A stretch of 42,736 nucleotides of DNA from Pseudonocardia sp. (GTDB lineage Bacteria; Actinomycetota; Actinomycetes; Mycobacteriales; Pseudonocardiaceae): positions 1 to 42,736 of the forward strand of contig JAEUJO010000108.1 of the NCBI GenBank assembly GCA_016794615.1, given 5' to 3'. A program made the position numbers and the translations under genes. The first letter of the stretch is position 1. The number at the start of each line of letters is the position of its first letter. Shown here one piece after another: positions 14,363 to 24,566 of this stretch. The notes under the pieces are model-generated. The model was not told the DNA's origin. It saw only the letters and a list, made by a program, of their open reading frames with translations, and ran no database searches.

Positions 14363-15685
14363 ATGACTCAGCGCGTTGTGCGTGCGGGATGGCTGGCCGT
14401 CTTCGGCGTCGTCCTCGCCGTGCCGGTGGCGGTGCGCCTGGCCACCTCCGGCCCCCTCCCGCTGTGGAGCCAGCTCTCGGACATCACGGGCCTGCTGGCG
14501 CTGTCCGGCCTGGTCTGCGCGGCCGTCCTGCCCTCCCGGGTACGGTCGCTGACGCGGGCCTTCGGCATCGAGGACATCCTGGACGTGCACCGCTTCCTCG
14601 GCGTCGCGTCCGCCGTGCTCGTCCTGCTGCACCTCGCCTGCGTCGTCGCGATGAACCCGGCACAGGTGGCGCTGCTCGACCCGGCGCTGAACGGGCCGCC
14701 CGCCAAGGCCGCCTCCGTCGCGACCGCCGCGCTGGTGATGCTCGTCGTGCTCGCCGCCGCCCGGCGGCGGCTCGAGCAGCGCTACGAGGTGTGGCGCTGG
14801 ATCCACGTCCTGCTGGCGATCACCACCCTCACCGGGTCGGCGCTGCACGTGCTCTGGCTCAACCACCTGATCAACGAGCCCGCCCTGTACACGATCTTCG
14901 TGTTGCTGGCCATCGCGATGATCGGCGTGCTGGTGTACCGGTGGATGTGGCGGACGCTGCTCGACCCGTCGACGGAGTTCGTCGTCGCCCAGGTGCGACG
15001 CGAGTCACCGACGGTCACCACGGTCAGCCTCGCCGCCCGCAACGGCCACCCCGACGACAGCTGGGACTTCGCACCCGGCCAGTTCGCCTGGCTGCGGCTG
15101 ACCCGTTCGGTCACCGGCGAGGAGCACCCGTTCACCATCGCCTCGTCGCCGCACCTGCCCGGCCGCGTCGAGTTCACCATCCGCAACGCAGGTGACTTCA
15201 CCCGCGGCATCAACCGGCTCAAGCCCGGCCAGCCGGTCTGGGTCGACGGCCCGCACGGATCGTTCACCAGCGACGTCTCCTCCGTCGAGGGTGTCGTCAT
15301 GATCGCAGGCGGGGTCGGCATCACCCCGATGATGAGCATGGTTCGCGCCGCGGCCGACCGCCGCGACCCCCGACCGCACCGGCTCGTCGTCGTCGCCCGC
15401 AACCACGAGGACCTGCTCTTCCGCGACGAGCTCGGCTGGCTGCGCGAAGACCTGGACCTGGAGATCACCGAGGTGCTGCGGCGCCCCCACCCCGGGTGGG
15501 AGGGCCACACCGGCGAGATCAACGTCGGGATGCTCGCGGCCGTCCTCGGCACCGACCACGAGCCGGCGCAGCTCGACTACTTCCTCTGCGGCCCACCCGG
15601 GCTGATCCACGACACCCTCGCGGCACTCGCCGCGCTCGGCGTGCCCGAGACCCGCGTTCACACCGAACAGTTCGACATGGCCTGA
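14363..15685 (+). CDS. Ferric-reductase-like transmembrane flavoprotein
   Basis: A 440-aa membrane oxidoreductase. The N-terminal 210 residues form about six helices with paired His for haem (DVHRFLG, LLHLACVV, RWIHVLLA, ALHVLWL), the ferric-reductase/NOX transmembrane fold. The C-terminal half has the FAD-binding HPFTIASSP, and the NAD(P)-binding GGVGITPMMSM and CGPPGLIHD of the ferredoxin-NADP reductase family. It would pass electrons from NAD(P)H across the membrane to an external acceptor, possibly ferric or cupric ion or a quinone. The ATG at 14363 is chosen over the upstream frame start at 14186 because membrane topology begins here and a leaderless -10 precedes it. It heads a three-gene cluster. 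Confidence 0.9.
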   Translation: MTQRVVRAGWLAVFGVVLAVPVAVRLATSGPLPLWSQLSDITGLLALSGLVCAAVLPSRVRSLTRAFGIEDILDVHRFLGVASAVLVLLHLACVVAMNPAQVALLDPALNGPPAKAASVATAALVMLVVLAAARRRLEQRYEVWRWIHVLLAITTLTGSALHVLWLNHLINEPALYTIFVLLAIAMIGVLVYRWMWRTLLDPSTEFVVAQVRRESPTVTTVSLAARNGHPDDSWDFAPGQFAWLRLTRSVTGEEHPFTIASSPHLPGRVEFTIRNAGDFTRGINRLKPGQPVWVDGPHGSFTSDVSSVEGVVMIAGGVGITPMMSMVRAAADRRDPRPHRLVVVARNHEDLLFRDELGWLREDLDLEITEVLRRPHPGWEGHTGEINVGMLAAVLGTDHEPAQLDYFLCGPPGLIHDTLAALAALGVPETRVHTEQFDMA

Positions 15686-15757
15686 CCAGCTCCCCAGAAC
15701 CACGCTCGCTCGAACAAACCCCCGGTTCGCTCCCCAAGCACTCTCCGAAGGGTTGCC

Positions 15758-16705
15758 ATGCAACGCCGTACGTCCCGAACATTGAGTCGCGCCGTCATCG
15801 TGGCGGTGATCCTCGCCGTCGGCGCGACCATCTGGCAGTCCTGGACCGCCGGAATGCCCGGCACCTCCGGGATCGTCGCCACGCAATGGGGTCCGCTCTC
15901 CCCGGCGGACCGTGACCTGCTCGTGAAGGTCCGCCTCGCCTGCCTGTGGGAGATGTCCACCGGGCAGCAGGCAGAGCAGCAGGCCACCAACCCGGCCGTC
16001 AAGGAGGCCGCCCGGAAGATCGCCGCCGAGCACACCGACCTCGACCAGAAGGTCCGGGACACGGCCGACAAGCTCGGCGTGCCGCTGCCGTCCAGCCCCA
16101 ACGCCCAGCAGCTCGGGTGGATGAAGGAGATCTCCTCCAAGACCGGCTCGGACTACGACCGGACCGTGGTGCAGCGGCTGCGCGAGGCGCACGGGATCGT
16201 CCTGCCGGTCATCGCCCAGGTCCGGGTCAGCACCCGCAACGACATGGTCCGGGCGTTCGCCACCGACACCGAGGCGTACGTCGACCGGCACATCACGTAC
16301 CTGGAGAGCACGGGGCTCGTCGACTACTCGGCCCTGCCCGAGCAGCCGTCACCCGGCCTGCTCTCCGGCTCGGCGAACTGGACCGACCTGCTCGTGCCGG
16401 GCCTCGTCCTCATCGCGTGCCTGCTGGCCGCCACCCTGATCGGCGCGAGCCTGCGCGGGCGGGGCAAGGCGAACAAGGCGGCGAAGCTGCCGCCGATGGT
16501 GACCACGTCCGCTCCCCGGGTGGCCACCGCCGCGGCGCTCATCGCGCTGCCCGAGGCGGCCAGCACGGATCGAAAGGGCAGGTTCACCCCGACCGACATG
16601 CCACCGGGGACGTCGCCGGACGGCGTTCTCGACGTCCCGACCCCGACCGCCGGAATCCCGAAGTCCCGGATCACCGACAGCGGGCGCCACGCCGCCCGTC
16701 GCTGA
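15758..16705 (+). CDS. DUF4142 (ferritin-like) membrane-anchored protein
   Basis: A 315-aa protein. An N-terminal signal/anchor (residues 10-28, SRAVIVAVILAVGATIW) is followed by a four-helix DUF4142 domain (about 48-190), recognisable from LSPADRDLLVKVRLACLWEMSTGQQA, the central AEHTDLDQKVRDTADKLGVPLP, and later RNDMVRAFATDTEAYVDRHITYLE. A second membrane helix (about 210-230, LLVPGLVLIACLLAATLIGASL) precedes a cytosolic low-complexity tail. DUF4142 domains are ferritin-like four-helix bundles of unsettled function. GAAGGG lies 6 nt before the ATG at 15758. It follows the flavoprotein by 72 nt on the same strand. Confidence 0.85.
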   Translation: MQRRTSRTLSRAVIVAVILAVGATIWQSWTAGMPGTSGIVATQWGPLSPADRDLLVKVRLACLWEMSTGQQAEQQATNPAVKEAARKIAAEHTDLDQKVRDTADKLGVPLPSSPNAQQLGWMKEISSKTGSDYDRTVVQRLREAHGIVLPVIAQVRVSTRNDMVRAFATDTEAYVDRHITYLESTGLVDYSALPEQPSPGLLSGSANWTDLLVPGLVLIACLLAATLIGASLRGRGKANKAAKLPPMVTTSAPRVATAAALIALPEAASTDRKGRFTPTDMPPGTSPDGVLDVPTPTAGIPKSRITDSGRHAARR

Positions 16706-16779
16706 CGCCTGTCCTGCTCCGTACGTCGCTCCACGCAGTTGCACTCACCGCACTTCGCTCCCCAGCGACCGCTTCCCCA

Positions 16780-16803
16780 GGCCTGTGCCATCAGGCGCAG
16801 GCC
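16780..16803 (+). terminator. 10-bp hairpin between the DUF4142 gene and the secreted-protein gene
   Basis: GGCCTGTGCC and GGCGCAGGCC pair over 10 bp (one G-T) around the tetraloop ATCA, 21 nt before the next start. No T-tract follows. It could be a partial terminator or could shield the ribosome site of the downstream gene. Confidence 0.45.
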
Positions 16804-16824
16804 CCAACCCCGATCGAGGCTCTG

Positions 16825-18051
16825 ATGCAGCTCCACCCCACGTCCCGCTCCCGGCGCGTCCGCCGCCTCCTCGCCGTCTCCGCGGCCGCGGTGGCCGTCA
16901 TGATCGCGCCGACCGCGTGCACCTACGGCGGCCCCGGCCAGATGGACATGTCCAACCACTCGGGGCACATGGACGGCATGAACATGGACGAACCGCAGGA
17001 GCCCCAGGTCGTTCCCGTCGCCAACAAGGTGCCGGCGACCGCGGCCCCGGCGGCCGACGACGCGGCGCGGTCGGGCGACGACCGGCGCGGCGGCGGGCGC
17101 AACCGGCAGACGACGAGCACGACGGCCCCGGCCACGACGGACCCGGCCAGCGCCACGACCGATCCCGCCGCCTCCGCGAGCGCCTCGGACTCGGTGGCGC
17201 CCACCACGGACGCCAGCGCCGCGCCGGCCGCGCCGGCGGCGGTCAACAACGGTCTGGAGGTGCTCGGCCGGGACTGCTCGAACAGCAAGCTGAAGCCGCA
17301 CGACGGCTTCCAGGACTCTCCCGCCTGCGTCAGCACCGCGATGGGCGAGATCGCGGCGGAGAACCAGCTGCCGTCCCTCCTGATCACCGGCGCGCCGCGA
17401 TTCGTGCGGGTCGGGCAGAAATTCCAGCTCAAGGTCAGCACGCGCAACCTCGTGCGCGACCGGTTCCTCGGCGCGGCCGTCGGCGGCTACTACCTGGAGA
17501 GCTCGTTCCTCAACGCGCAGGGTCTGCAGCGCGGGCACTTCCACACGGCGTGTCGCCTCCTGGCGTCGACGCGCAGCGCACCCGACTCCGGGAAGGCCCC
17601 CGAGTTCTTCGTCGCGACCCAGGACGGCCGCGGCGGGGCCCAGCCGGACACCGTGACGATCAACGTCGACCCCATCAAGTCGCCGGGCGTTCTGCAGTGC
17701 ACCTCGTGGGCCGGTGACGGGTCGCACCGAACCCCGATGATGACCAAGGCCAACGAGACCCCCGCCATCGACTCGGTCCGGATCTTCGTCGTCGGCCGCG
17801 GCCAGCGCGTCGACAACAACACAGCGGCGGACGCCGCGCTGGCGCCGGCGGCGACGAGTGCAGCGGACGCTGCGGCCGCCAATGCCGACGCGGCCGAGCA
17901 GATCCAGGCCGAGCAGAAGGCCGCAGCCACGCAGAAGCCGGACGGCGGCGTGTCGGCCGACCCGGCGCCGGTCGACGCCGCAGCACCCACGGACCCGGCG
18001 ACGTCGGCTGAGCAGCCCGCCGCGACGGCGGAGACCTCGGCCGGCAACTGA
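16825..18051 (+). CDS. Secreted protein with Met/His-rich N-terminus, unknown function
   Basis: A 408-aa exported protein. A signal peptide (residues 1-31, ending VMIAPTAC) may be cleaved as a lipoprotein, though Pro at -3 is atypical for a lipobox. Right after the Cys comes a Met/His cluster (GQMDMSNHSGHMDGMNMDE), like copper-binding Met/His motifs. Residues 50-145 are Ala/Thr/Pro/Ser-rich linker. The folded core (about 145-330) contains LEVLGRDCSNSKLKPHDGFQDSPACV, an RFVRVGQKFQLKVSTRNLVRD segment and QRGHFHTACRLL, with four or more Cys. The C-terminal 75 residues are Ala/Gln-rich. The family is not recognised. Clustering with a reductase-like flavoprotein suggests a metal or redox role in the cell envelope (inference). 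Confidence 0.75.
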   Translation: MQLHPTSRSRRVRRLLAVSAAAVAVMIAPTACTYGGPGQMDMSNHSGHMDGMNMDEPQEPQVVPVANKVPATAAPAADDAARSGDDRRGGGRNRQTTSTTAPATTDPASATTDPAASASASDSVAPTTDASAAPAAPAAVNNGLEVLGRDCSNSKLKPHDGFQDSPACVSTAMGEIAAENQLPSLLITGAPRFVRVGQKFQLKVSTRNLVRDRFLGAAVGGYYLESSFLNAQGLQRGHFHTACRLLASTRSAPDSGKAPEFFVATQDGRGGAQPDTVTINVDPIKSPGVLQCTSWAGDGSHRTPMMTKANETPAIDSVRIFVVGRGQRVDNNTAADAALAPAATSAADAAAANADAAEQIQAEQKAAATQKPDGGVSADPAPVDAAAPTDPATSAEQPAATAETSAGN

Positions 18052-18065
18052 CGGTCACCTGATCT

Positions 18066-18116
18066 GAGCGAAAGCGGCGTTGGCAAGGGTAGGCCTTGCG
18101 AACGCCGCTTTCGCTC
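18066..18116. terminator. Long hairpin, copy 2 of a repeated palindrome
   Basis: A perfect 16-bp stem (18066-18081 with 18101-18116) continues, after one G-G mismatch, into 6 more pairs around a 5-nt loop. It lies between the convergent secreted-protein gene and pyrE and is the natural bidirectional terminator. It shares sequence, not just shape, with the hairpin at 10699-10750. Confidence 0.75.
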
Positions 18117-18142
18117 GTTCCCGGCGGGTCAGGCAGGTCCCA

Positions 18143-18715
18143 TCAGGCCAGGCCGAGGTCGGCAAGGCCGAGCAGCGAGCGGTACGCCGCGCCCTCGGCC
18201 TCGATCGCCTCCCGGGCGCCGGTGCCGCGGTCGACGACCGTGGCCACGCCGACGACCTCCGCGCCCCCCTCGCGTACCGCCCGCACCGCGGTCAGGACCG
18301 AACCACCGGTCGTCGACGTGTCCTCGACGACGAGTACCCGGCGGCCGGCGACGTCGGGGCCCTCGATCAACCGCTGCAGCCCGTGCTCCTTCGTGGACTT
18401 GCGCACGACGAAGGCGTCGACCGGCGTGACGTCCGGGTCGGCGGCGTGCTCGACGGCGACGGCGTGCAGCACGGCGTCGGCCACCGGGTCGGCACCGAGG
18501 GTGAGACCCCCGACGGCCGTGTAGTCCCAGTCCGCGGTCAGCACCCGCATCAGCCGGCCGACCAGCGGGGCGGCCCGGTGGTGCAGGGTGACGCGGCGCA
18601 GGTCGACGTAGTAGTCGGCCTCGGCGCCGGAGGCCAGGGTGACGCGCCCGCGCACCACCCCGAGCTCGCGGACCAGCCCGGCGAGCTCCTCACGCTCGCT
18701 GTCGGCGCCTATCAC
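18143..18715 (-). CDS. pyrE: Orotate phosphoribosyltransferase
   Basis: A 190-aa enzyme of de novo pyrimidine synthesis that joins orotate to PRPP to form orotidine 5'-monophosphate. The PRPP-binding motif is VLVVEDTSTTGGSVL (about residues 126-140), the mobile-loop region is VVRKSTKEHGLQRLIEG with the catalytic Lys, and the N-terminal orotate-binding part reads LASGAEADYYVDLRRVTL. The length is normal. The start is GTG at 18715 behind a strong AGGAGGAA. It follows the short-chain dehydrogenase by 24 nt on the same strand, so the two are probably co-transcribed, although other pyr genes are absent from the window. Confidence 0.95.
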   Translation of the reverse strand: MIGADSEREELAGLVRELGVVRGRVTLASGAEADYYVDLRRVTLHHRAAPLVGRLMRVLTADWDYTAVGGLTLGADPVADAVLHAVAVEHAADPDVTPVDAFVVRKSTKEHGLQRLIEGPDVAGRRVLVVEDTSTTGGSVLTAVRAVREGGAEVVGVATVVDRGTGAREAIEAEGAAYRSLLGLADLGLA

Positions 18716-18739
18716 GGTTCCTCCTCGTGTTCGTGAGCA

Positions 18740-19519
18740 TCAGCGGGCCTGTCGGCGTCTGCCGGTGAGACCGACCAGCCGCCGCACCAGCGGGCGGGGC
18801 AGCAGGTCCGCGGCCACGGCGACCGCCCGGTACTGCCGGCTCGGGACCGAGATCACCCGGCCGCGCCCGAGGTCGACGAGGCAGTCGTCGACGACCCGGG
18901 CCGGGTCGAGCCAGAACGGCCCCCGGCGCGCGCCGACGTCCATCCCGGCCCGCTCGTGGAACTCGGTGCGCACGAACCCCGGGCACAGCGCCATCGCGTG
19001 CACGCCGGTCCCGCGCAGCGATGTGGCCACCCCCTCCGTGAAGGACGTCACCCAGGCCTTGTCCGCCCCGTAGCTGGGGCTGCGGCCGGGCAGGAACCCC
19101 GCGATGCTGGAGACGTTCACGACCGCGCCGCGGCCCCGATCGATCATGCCCGGGAGCACGGCGCAGGTCAGGTGCAGCACGGCGGTGACGTTGACGTCGA
19201 GCTGGCGCTGCAGCTCCTCCGCACCGGTGGTGAGCAGCGAGCCGGCGGCGGCCAGACCGGCGTTGTTGACCAGGAGGTCGACCGGCGCGACGTCCGGGTC
19301 CGCGAGCCGCGCGGCCACCTGGTCCCGGCCCGCGGCCAGGGCCAGGTCGGCGGGGAGCACCTCGACGACGGCGTCCGACTCCCGCGCCTCGGTGGCCGCC
19401 GCGTCGAGCCGACGCCGATCGCGGGCGACCAGCACGAGGTCGTAGCCGTCGCGGGCGAGCCGGGCGGCGAACGCGGCACCGATGCCGGATGTCGGTCCCG
19501 TGATCATGGCGGTGGGCAC
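18740..19519 (-). CDS. Short-chain dehydrogenase/reductase
   Basis: A 259-aa classical SDR with a Rossmann fold. The cofactor motif is TGPTSGIG (residues 7-14), followed by VARDRRRL, which favours NADP(H) through the Arg after the second beta strand. The structural NNAG motif, the catalytic Ser of VVNVSSIAG, and YGADK (YxxxK) are all present. The substrate is unknown; the C-terminal [21 protein letters not shown] may be membrane-associated. The GTG at 19519 is preceded by TAGGGT at 7 nt (leaderless), and the large upstream extension is out-of-family sequence. Confidence 0.9.
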   Translation of the reverse strand: MPTAMITGPTSGIGAAFAARLARDGYDLVLVARDRRRLDAAATEARESDAVVEVLPADLALAAGRDQVAARLADPDVAPVDLLVNNAGLAAAGSLLTTGAEELQRQLDVNVTAVLHLTCAVLPGMIDRGRGAVVNVSSIAGFLPGRSPSYGADKAWVTSFTEGVATSLRGTGVHAMALCPGFVRTEFHERAGMDVGARRGPFWLDPARVVDDCLVDLGRGRVISVPSRQYRAVAVAADLLPRPLVRRLVGLTGRRRQAR

Positions 19520-19526
19520 ACCCGCG

Positions 19527-19532
19527 ACCCTA
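19527..19532 (-). promoter_or_regulatory. -10 hexamer TAGGGT of the SDR gene (leaderless)
   Basis: On the minus strand TAGGGT ends 7 nt before the GTG at 19519, with no ribosome-binding sequence between. It supports both the start choice and a separate promoter for SDR-pyrE. Confidence 0.55.
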
Positions 19533-19569
19533 GGACGTCGCGCGCCGTCCCGGGGAACGACGGACTGGC

Positions 19570-20229
19570 TCAGGGCTCCGAGCGGTCCCGGGCACGCACG
19601 CCCTGCTCGAGCGCCGCGGCGACCTCGGCGAGGTCCGCGAGCAGGTCCTGCAGGCGGGTGGGCGTCGACCCGACCGGCGCGGTGCCCAGCACCCAGGTGT
19701 CCTCGGCCCAGACCAGCTCGACGTCGTCGCCGATGACGTCCGCGGCGTCGGCGAGCCGCGAGGTCAGCAGCGGGCGGACCGCCTCGGCGTCCGAGACGAA
19801 GGCGTAGCGCGCTCCGACCGGTTCGAGCAGGTCGAGCCCGGCGTCGTCGGGCAGCGGGGCGGACGGCAGCCGCAGCTCGACGGCGGCGGGCAGCGGCTTG
19901 GTGACCTGCACGGCGGCCAGCACGGTGCTCACCCGCCCCGCCTGCTCGTGGTCGAACAGGTAGCCCTGCCGCGGCCCGTCGGGCGTGGGCACCTGGCCCG
20001 CGACGAGGTTGCGTGCCACACCCGGCCCGCCCTGATGGATGGTGCCGAAGCGCCACCGTCCGGGCAGGATGGGGTCGGTCTCGATGAACTCCCAGTCGTG
20101 CTGGGCCGCCCATCGCCGCCGCTCGCGGCCACCACCCCCCGTGTGCGATCGATCGGCGATCAACAACGCCGCGCCGACCACGAGCGCGACGACCGCGACG
20201 AGGAACCACACCGACGAGGGGATGCCCAC
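19570..20229 (-). CDS. Membrane-anchored protein of unknown function
   Basis: A 219-aa protein with a single N-terminal membrane helix (residues 6-25, [20 protein letters not shown]), then a soluble domain. Visible features are an Arg-rich linker, the [16 protein letters not shown] segment, a beta-rich middle ([20 protein letters not shown]) and an amphipathic C-terminal helix ([19 protein letters not shown]). The family is unknown. The GTG at 20229 follows TACGCT by 7 nt, so it is probably leaderless. It lies 50 nt upstream of the SDR gene, which has its own -10 hexamer. Confidence 0.75.
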   Translation of the reverse strand: MGIPSSVWFLVAVVALVVGAALLIADRSHTGGGGRERRRWAAQHDWEFIETDPILPGRWRFGTIHQGGPGVARNLVAGQVPTPDGPRQGYLFDHEQAGRVSTVLAAVQVTKPLPAAVELRLPSAPLPDDAGLDLLEPVGARYAFVSDAEAVRPLLTSRLADAADVIGDDVELVWAEDTWVLGTAPVGSTPTRLQDLLADLAEVAAALEQGVRARDRSEP

Positions 20230-20236
20230 GGCGCGC

Positions 20237-20242
20237 AGCGTA
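20237..20242 (-). promoter_or_regulatory. -10 hexamer TACGCT of the 219-aa membrane protein gene (leaderless)
   Basis: TACGCT on the minus strand ends 7 nt before the GTG at 20229. No ribosome site is present. Confidence 0.5.
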
Positions 20243-20282
20243 GCCCCGATACCACCGGTAACCGCGCAACGGCACGTCGCCC

Positions 20283-20317
20283 GACCCCGCGAGTCGCCAC
20301 CTCTGCCGTCGCGGGTC
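20283..20317 (-). terminator. Hairpin directly after clpB
   Basis: GACCCCGCGA (20283-20292) and TCGCGGGTC (20309-20317) pair with one bulged base around a 16-nt loop. The stem begins at the base next to the clpB stop. There is no T-tract. Confidence 0.5.
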
Positions 20318-22933
<2,616 letters not shown>

Positions 22934-23025
22934 TCCCCGGGGTCCTCCAGAGCGAAGATCGTGGGGCACTACTCTTCCCTTCGGGCGAGGAAAGGGTGCC
23001 CGTCCACACCCACAACGTCAGAGAA

Positions 23026-23046
23026 GTTGAGTCTGTTCCACTCAGG
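23026..23046 (-). promoter_or_regulatory. HAIR operator of clpB (proximal, imperfect)
   Basis: GTTGAGT-N7-ACTCAGG departs from the HspR-binding consensus CTTGAGT-N7-ACTCAAG by one base in each arm. It is the site nearer to clpB. Confidence 0.7.
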
Positions 23047-23069
23047 TTACGCCAATCTTCCTGGGTCGC

Positions 23070-23092
23070 CCTTGAGTCGTATCGACTCAAGG
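23070..23092 (-). promoter_or_regulatory. HAIR operator of clpB (distal, perfect)
   Basis: CTTGAGT and ACTCAAG with a 7-bp spacer match the HspR consensus exactly. Symmetry extends to perfect 10-bp arms around TAT, the best site in the window. Confidence 0.88.
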
Positions 23093-23280
23093 CTGGTCGA
23101 GACGACTCGCACACACCTGGCGCCGAGAGTCCGGGCCGGCCGGGGGCGCACGCTACCCTGCTTCCACAGCGTGCCCACCCCCGTCGCACGCCGCTGCGCG
23201 TCGAACGGATTGTCCATGCCTGCCGCATCGCCCACCCAGGTCCGCCGGGACCGCTCCACCAGTACCGCGGCGCGGTCCCG

Positions 23281-24450
23281 GTGACCGCGGAGCAGCTCCT
23301 CACGACCGAGCCCGAGATCGCCCGGCAGGTGGAGGCGGACGGCCCGGCCGCCCTCATCCGGTCCAGCTTCGCTGTGGTCGCCCCCCGCGCCGACGAGATC
23401 GCCCGGCACTTCTTCGCGACGCTGTTCGGCCGCCTTCCCGAGACCCGCGACCTGTTCCCGGTGAACATGGAGGTGCAACGCAGCCGCCTGCTCCGCGGGT
23501 TGGTGCACGTCGTGCAGATGGTGGACCAGCCGGCCGCGCTCCTGCCGTTCCTCGAGCAGCTCGGCCGGGACCACCGCAAGTTCGGCGTGGTGGCCGAGCA
23601 CTACGACGCGGTCGGTGTCGCGCTGCTCGACGCCATCGCGACGATCGCGGGCCCGGCCTGGACACCGGAGGTCGAGAAGGCCTGGACCGACGCCTACGCC
23701 ACGGTGTCCGGCGCGATGCGGACGGCGGCCCGGGCCGAGCGCGGGCCTGCGACCTGGCTGGGCCGGGTCGCCGGGCACCGCCGGATCGGTTGGGACCTCG
23801 CGATCGTCGAGGTCGCCGTGAGCGAGCCGATCCCGTATCGGGCCGGGCAGTACGTCAGCGTCGAGACCCCGCAGCGCCCGCGGCTGTGGCGCTACCTCTC
23901 GCCGGCGAACGCGCCGCGCGACGACGGACGGCTGGAGTTCCACGTCCGCGCGGTACCGGGGGGCTGGGTCAGTCGCTCGATCGTGGCCCACTCCCGCGTC
24001 GGGGACACCTGGCGGATCGGACCGCCGATGGGCCGGCTGCACATCGCGCGCAACGACAGCCGCAACGTGCTGCTGGTCGCGGGCGGCACCGGCCTCACGC
24101 CCATCCGCGCGATGCTGGACGACCTCACGTACGGCGAGGGCCAGCCGCGTGTCCAGGTCTTCATCGGCGGACGCACCTGGGACGACATCTACGACTTCGC
24201 GCACCTGCGCAGGCTGTCCTACGCCAACCCGTGGCTGGACGTCATCCCCGTGGTGGAGCGCGACGACACGGGCGACGGCGGCGCGGAGATCGGCACGCTG
24301 TCCGACGTGGTCACGCGCTACGGCTCGTGGGCGGACCACGACGTCACGGTGTGCGGGTCACCTGCCATGATCCGCTCGACCGTGGCGCAGATGCTGGTGG
24401 CGGGCACCCCGCTCGACCGGATCAGCTACGACCCGTTCACCCTCGACTGA
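23281..24450 (+). CDS. Flavohemoglobin-like globin-reductase
   Basis: A 389-aa fusion of a globin domain (about 1-140) and an FAD/NAD(P) reductase (about 150-389). The haem-ligating proximal His is in GRDHRKFGV. The E7 Gln is probably the Q of EVQRSRLL. The reductase has RYLSPAN for FAD and VAGGTGLTPIRAML and CGSPAMIRS for NAD(P). By alignment to E. coli Hmp, the B10 Tyr of HFY is Phe here (HFFATLF), so classical NO dioxygenase activity is not assured; electron transfer or another oxidase role is possible. GTG at 23281 is the best family-consistent start but lacks a ribosome site, so the start is uncertain. Confidence 0.85.
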   Translation: MTAEQLLTTEPEIARQVEADGPAALIRSSFAVVAPRADEIARHFFATLFGRLPETRDLFPVNMEVQRSRLLRGLVHVVQMVDQPAALLPFLEQLGRDHRKFGVVAEHYDAVGVALLDAIATIAGPAWTPEVEKAWTDAYATVSGAMRTAARAERGPATWLGRVAGHRRIGWDLAIVEVAVSEPIPYRAGQYVSVETPQRPRLWRYLSPANAPRDDGRLEFHVRAVPGGWVSRSIVAHSRVGDTWRIGPPMGRLHIARNDSRNVLLVAGGTGLTPIRAMLDDLTYGEGQPRVQVFIGGRTWDDIYDFAHLRRLSYANPWLDVIPVVERDDTGDGGAEIGTLSDVVTRYGSWADHDVTVCGSPAMIRSTVAQMLVAGTPLDRISYDPFTLD

Positions 24451-24514
24451 GGGGTGCCGGCGCGCCGCCCCCGACGATGCGGCCGCGCCTCTGGTCCACG
24501 CACGGAAGCGCCCG

Positions 24515-24520
24515 TAGGGT
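24515..24520 (+). promoter_or_regulatory. Possible -10 hexamer TAGGGT of the OPT gene
   Basis: TAGGGT lies 46 nt before the ATG at 24567, giving a leader of about 40 nt that carries a run of seven G as ribosome site. No clear -35 is visible. Confidence 0.35.
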
Positions 24521-24566
24521 GATCGACTGCCGAGCGGTCGGCGGCCGGTGGCGACGGGGGGGACCG

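Larger units (their letters stand above)
22934..23280. other. Divergent region between clpB and the flavohemoglobin-like gene
   Basis: This 347-nt gap holds the clpB ribosome site and two HAIR operators (23026-23046 and 23071-23092). A TACCCT at 23154-23159 could be a -10 for the plus-strand gene, giving a leader of about 115 nt. No gene is supported here. Confidence 0.6.
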
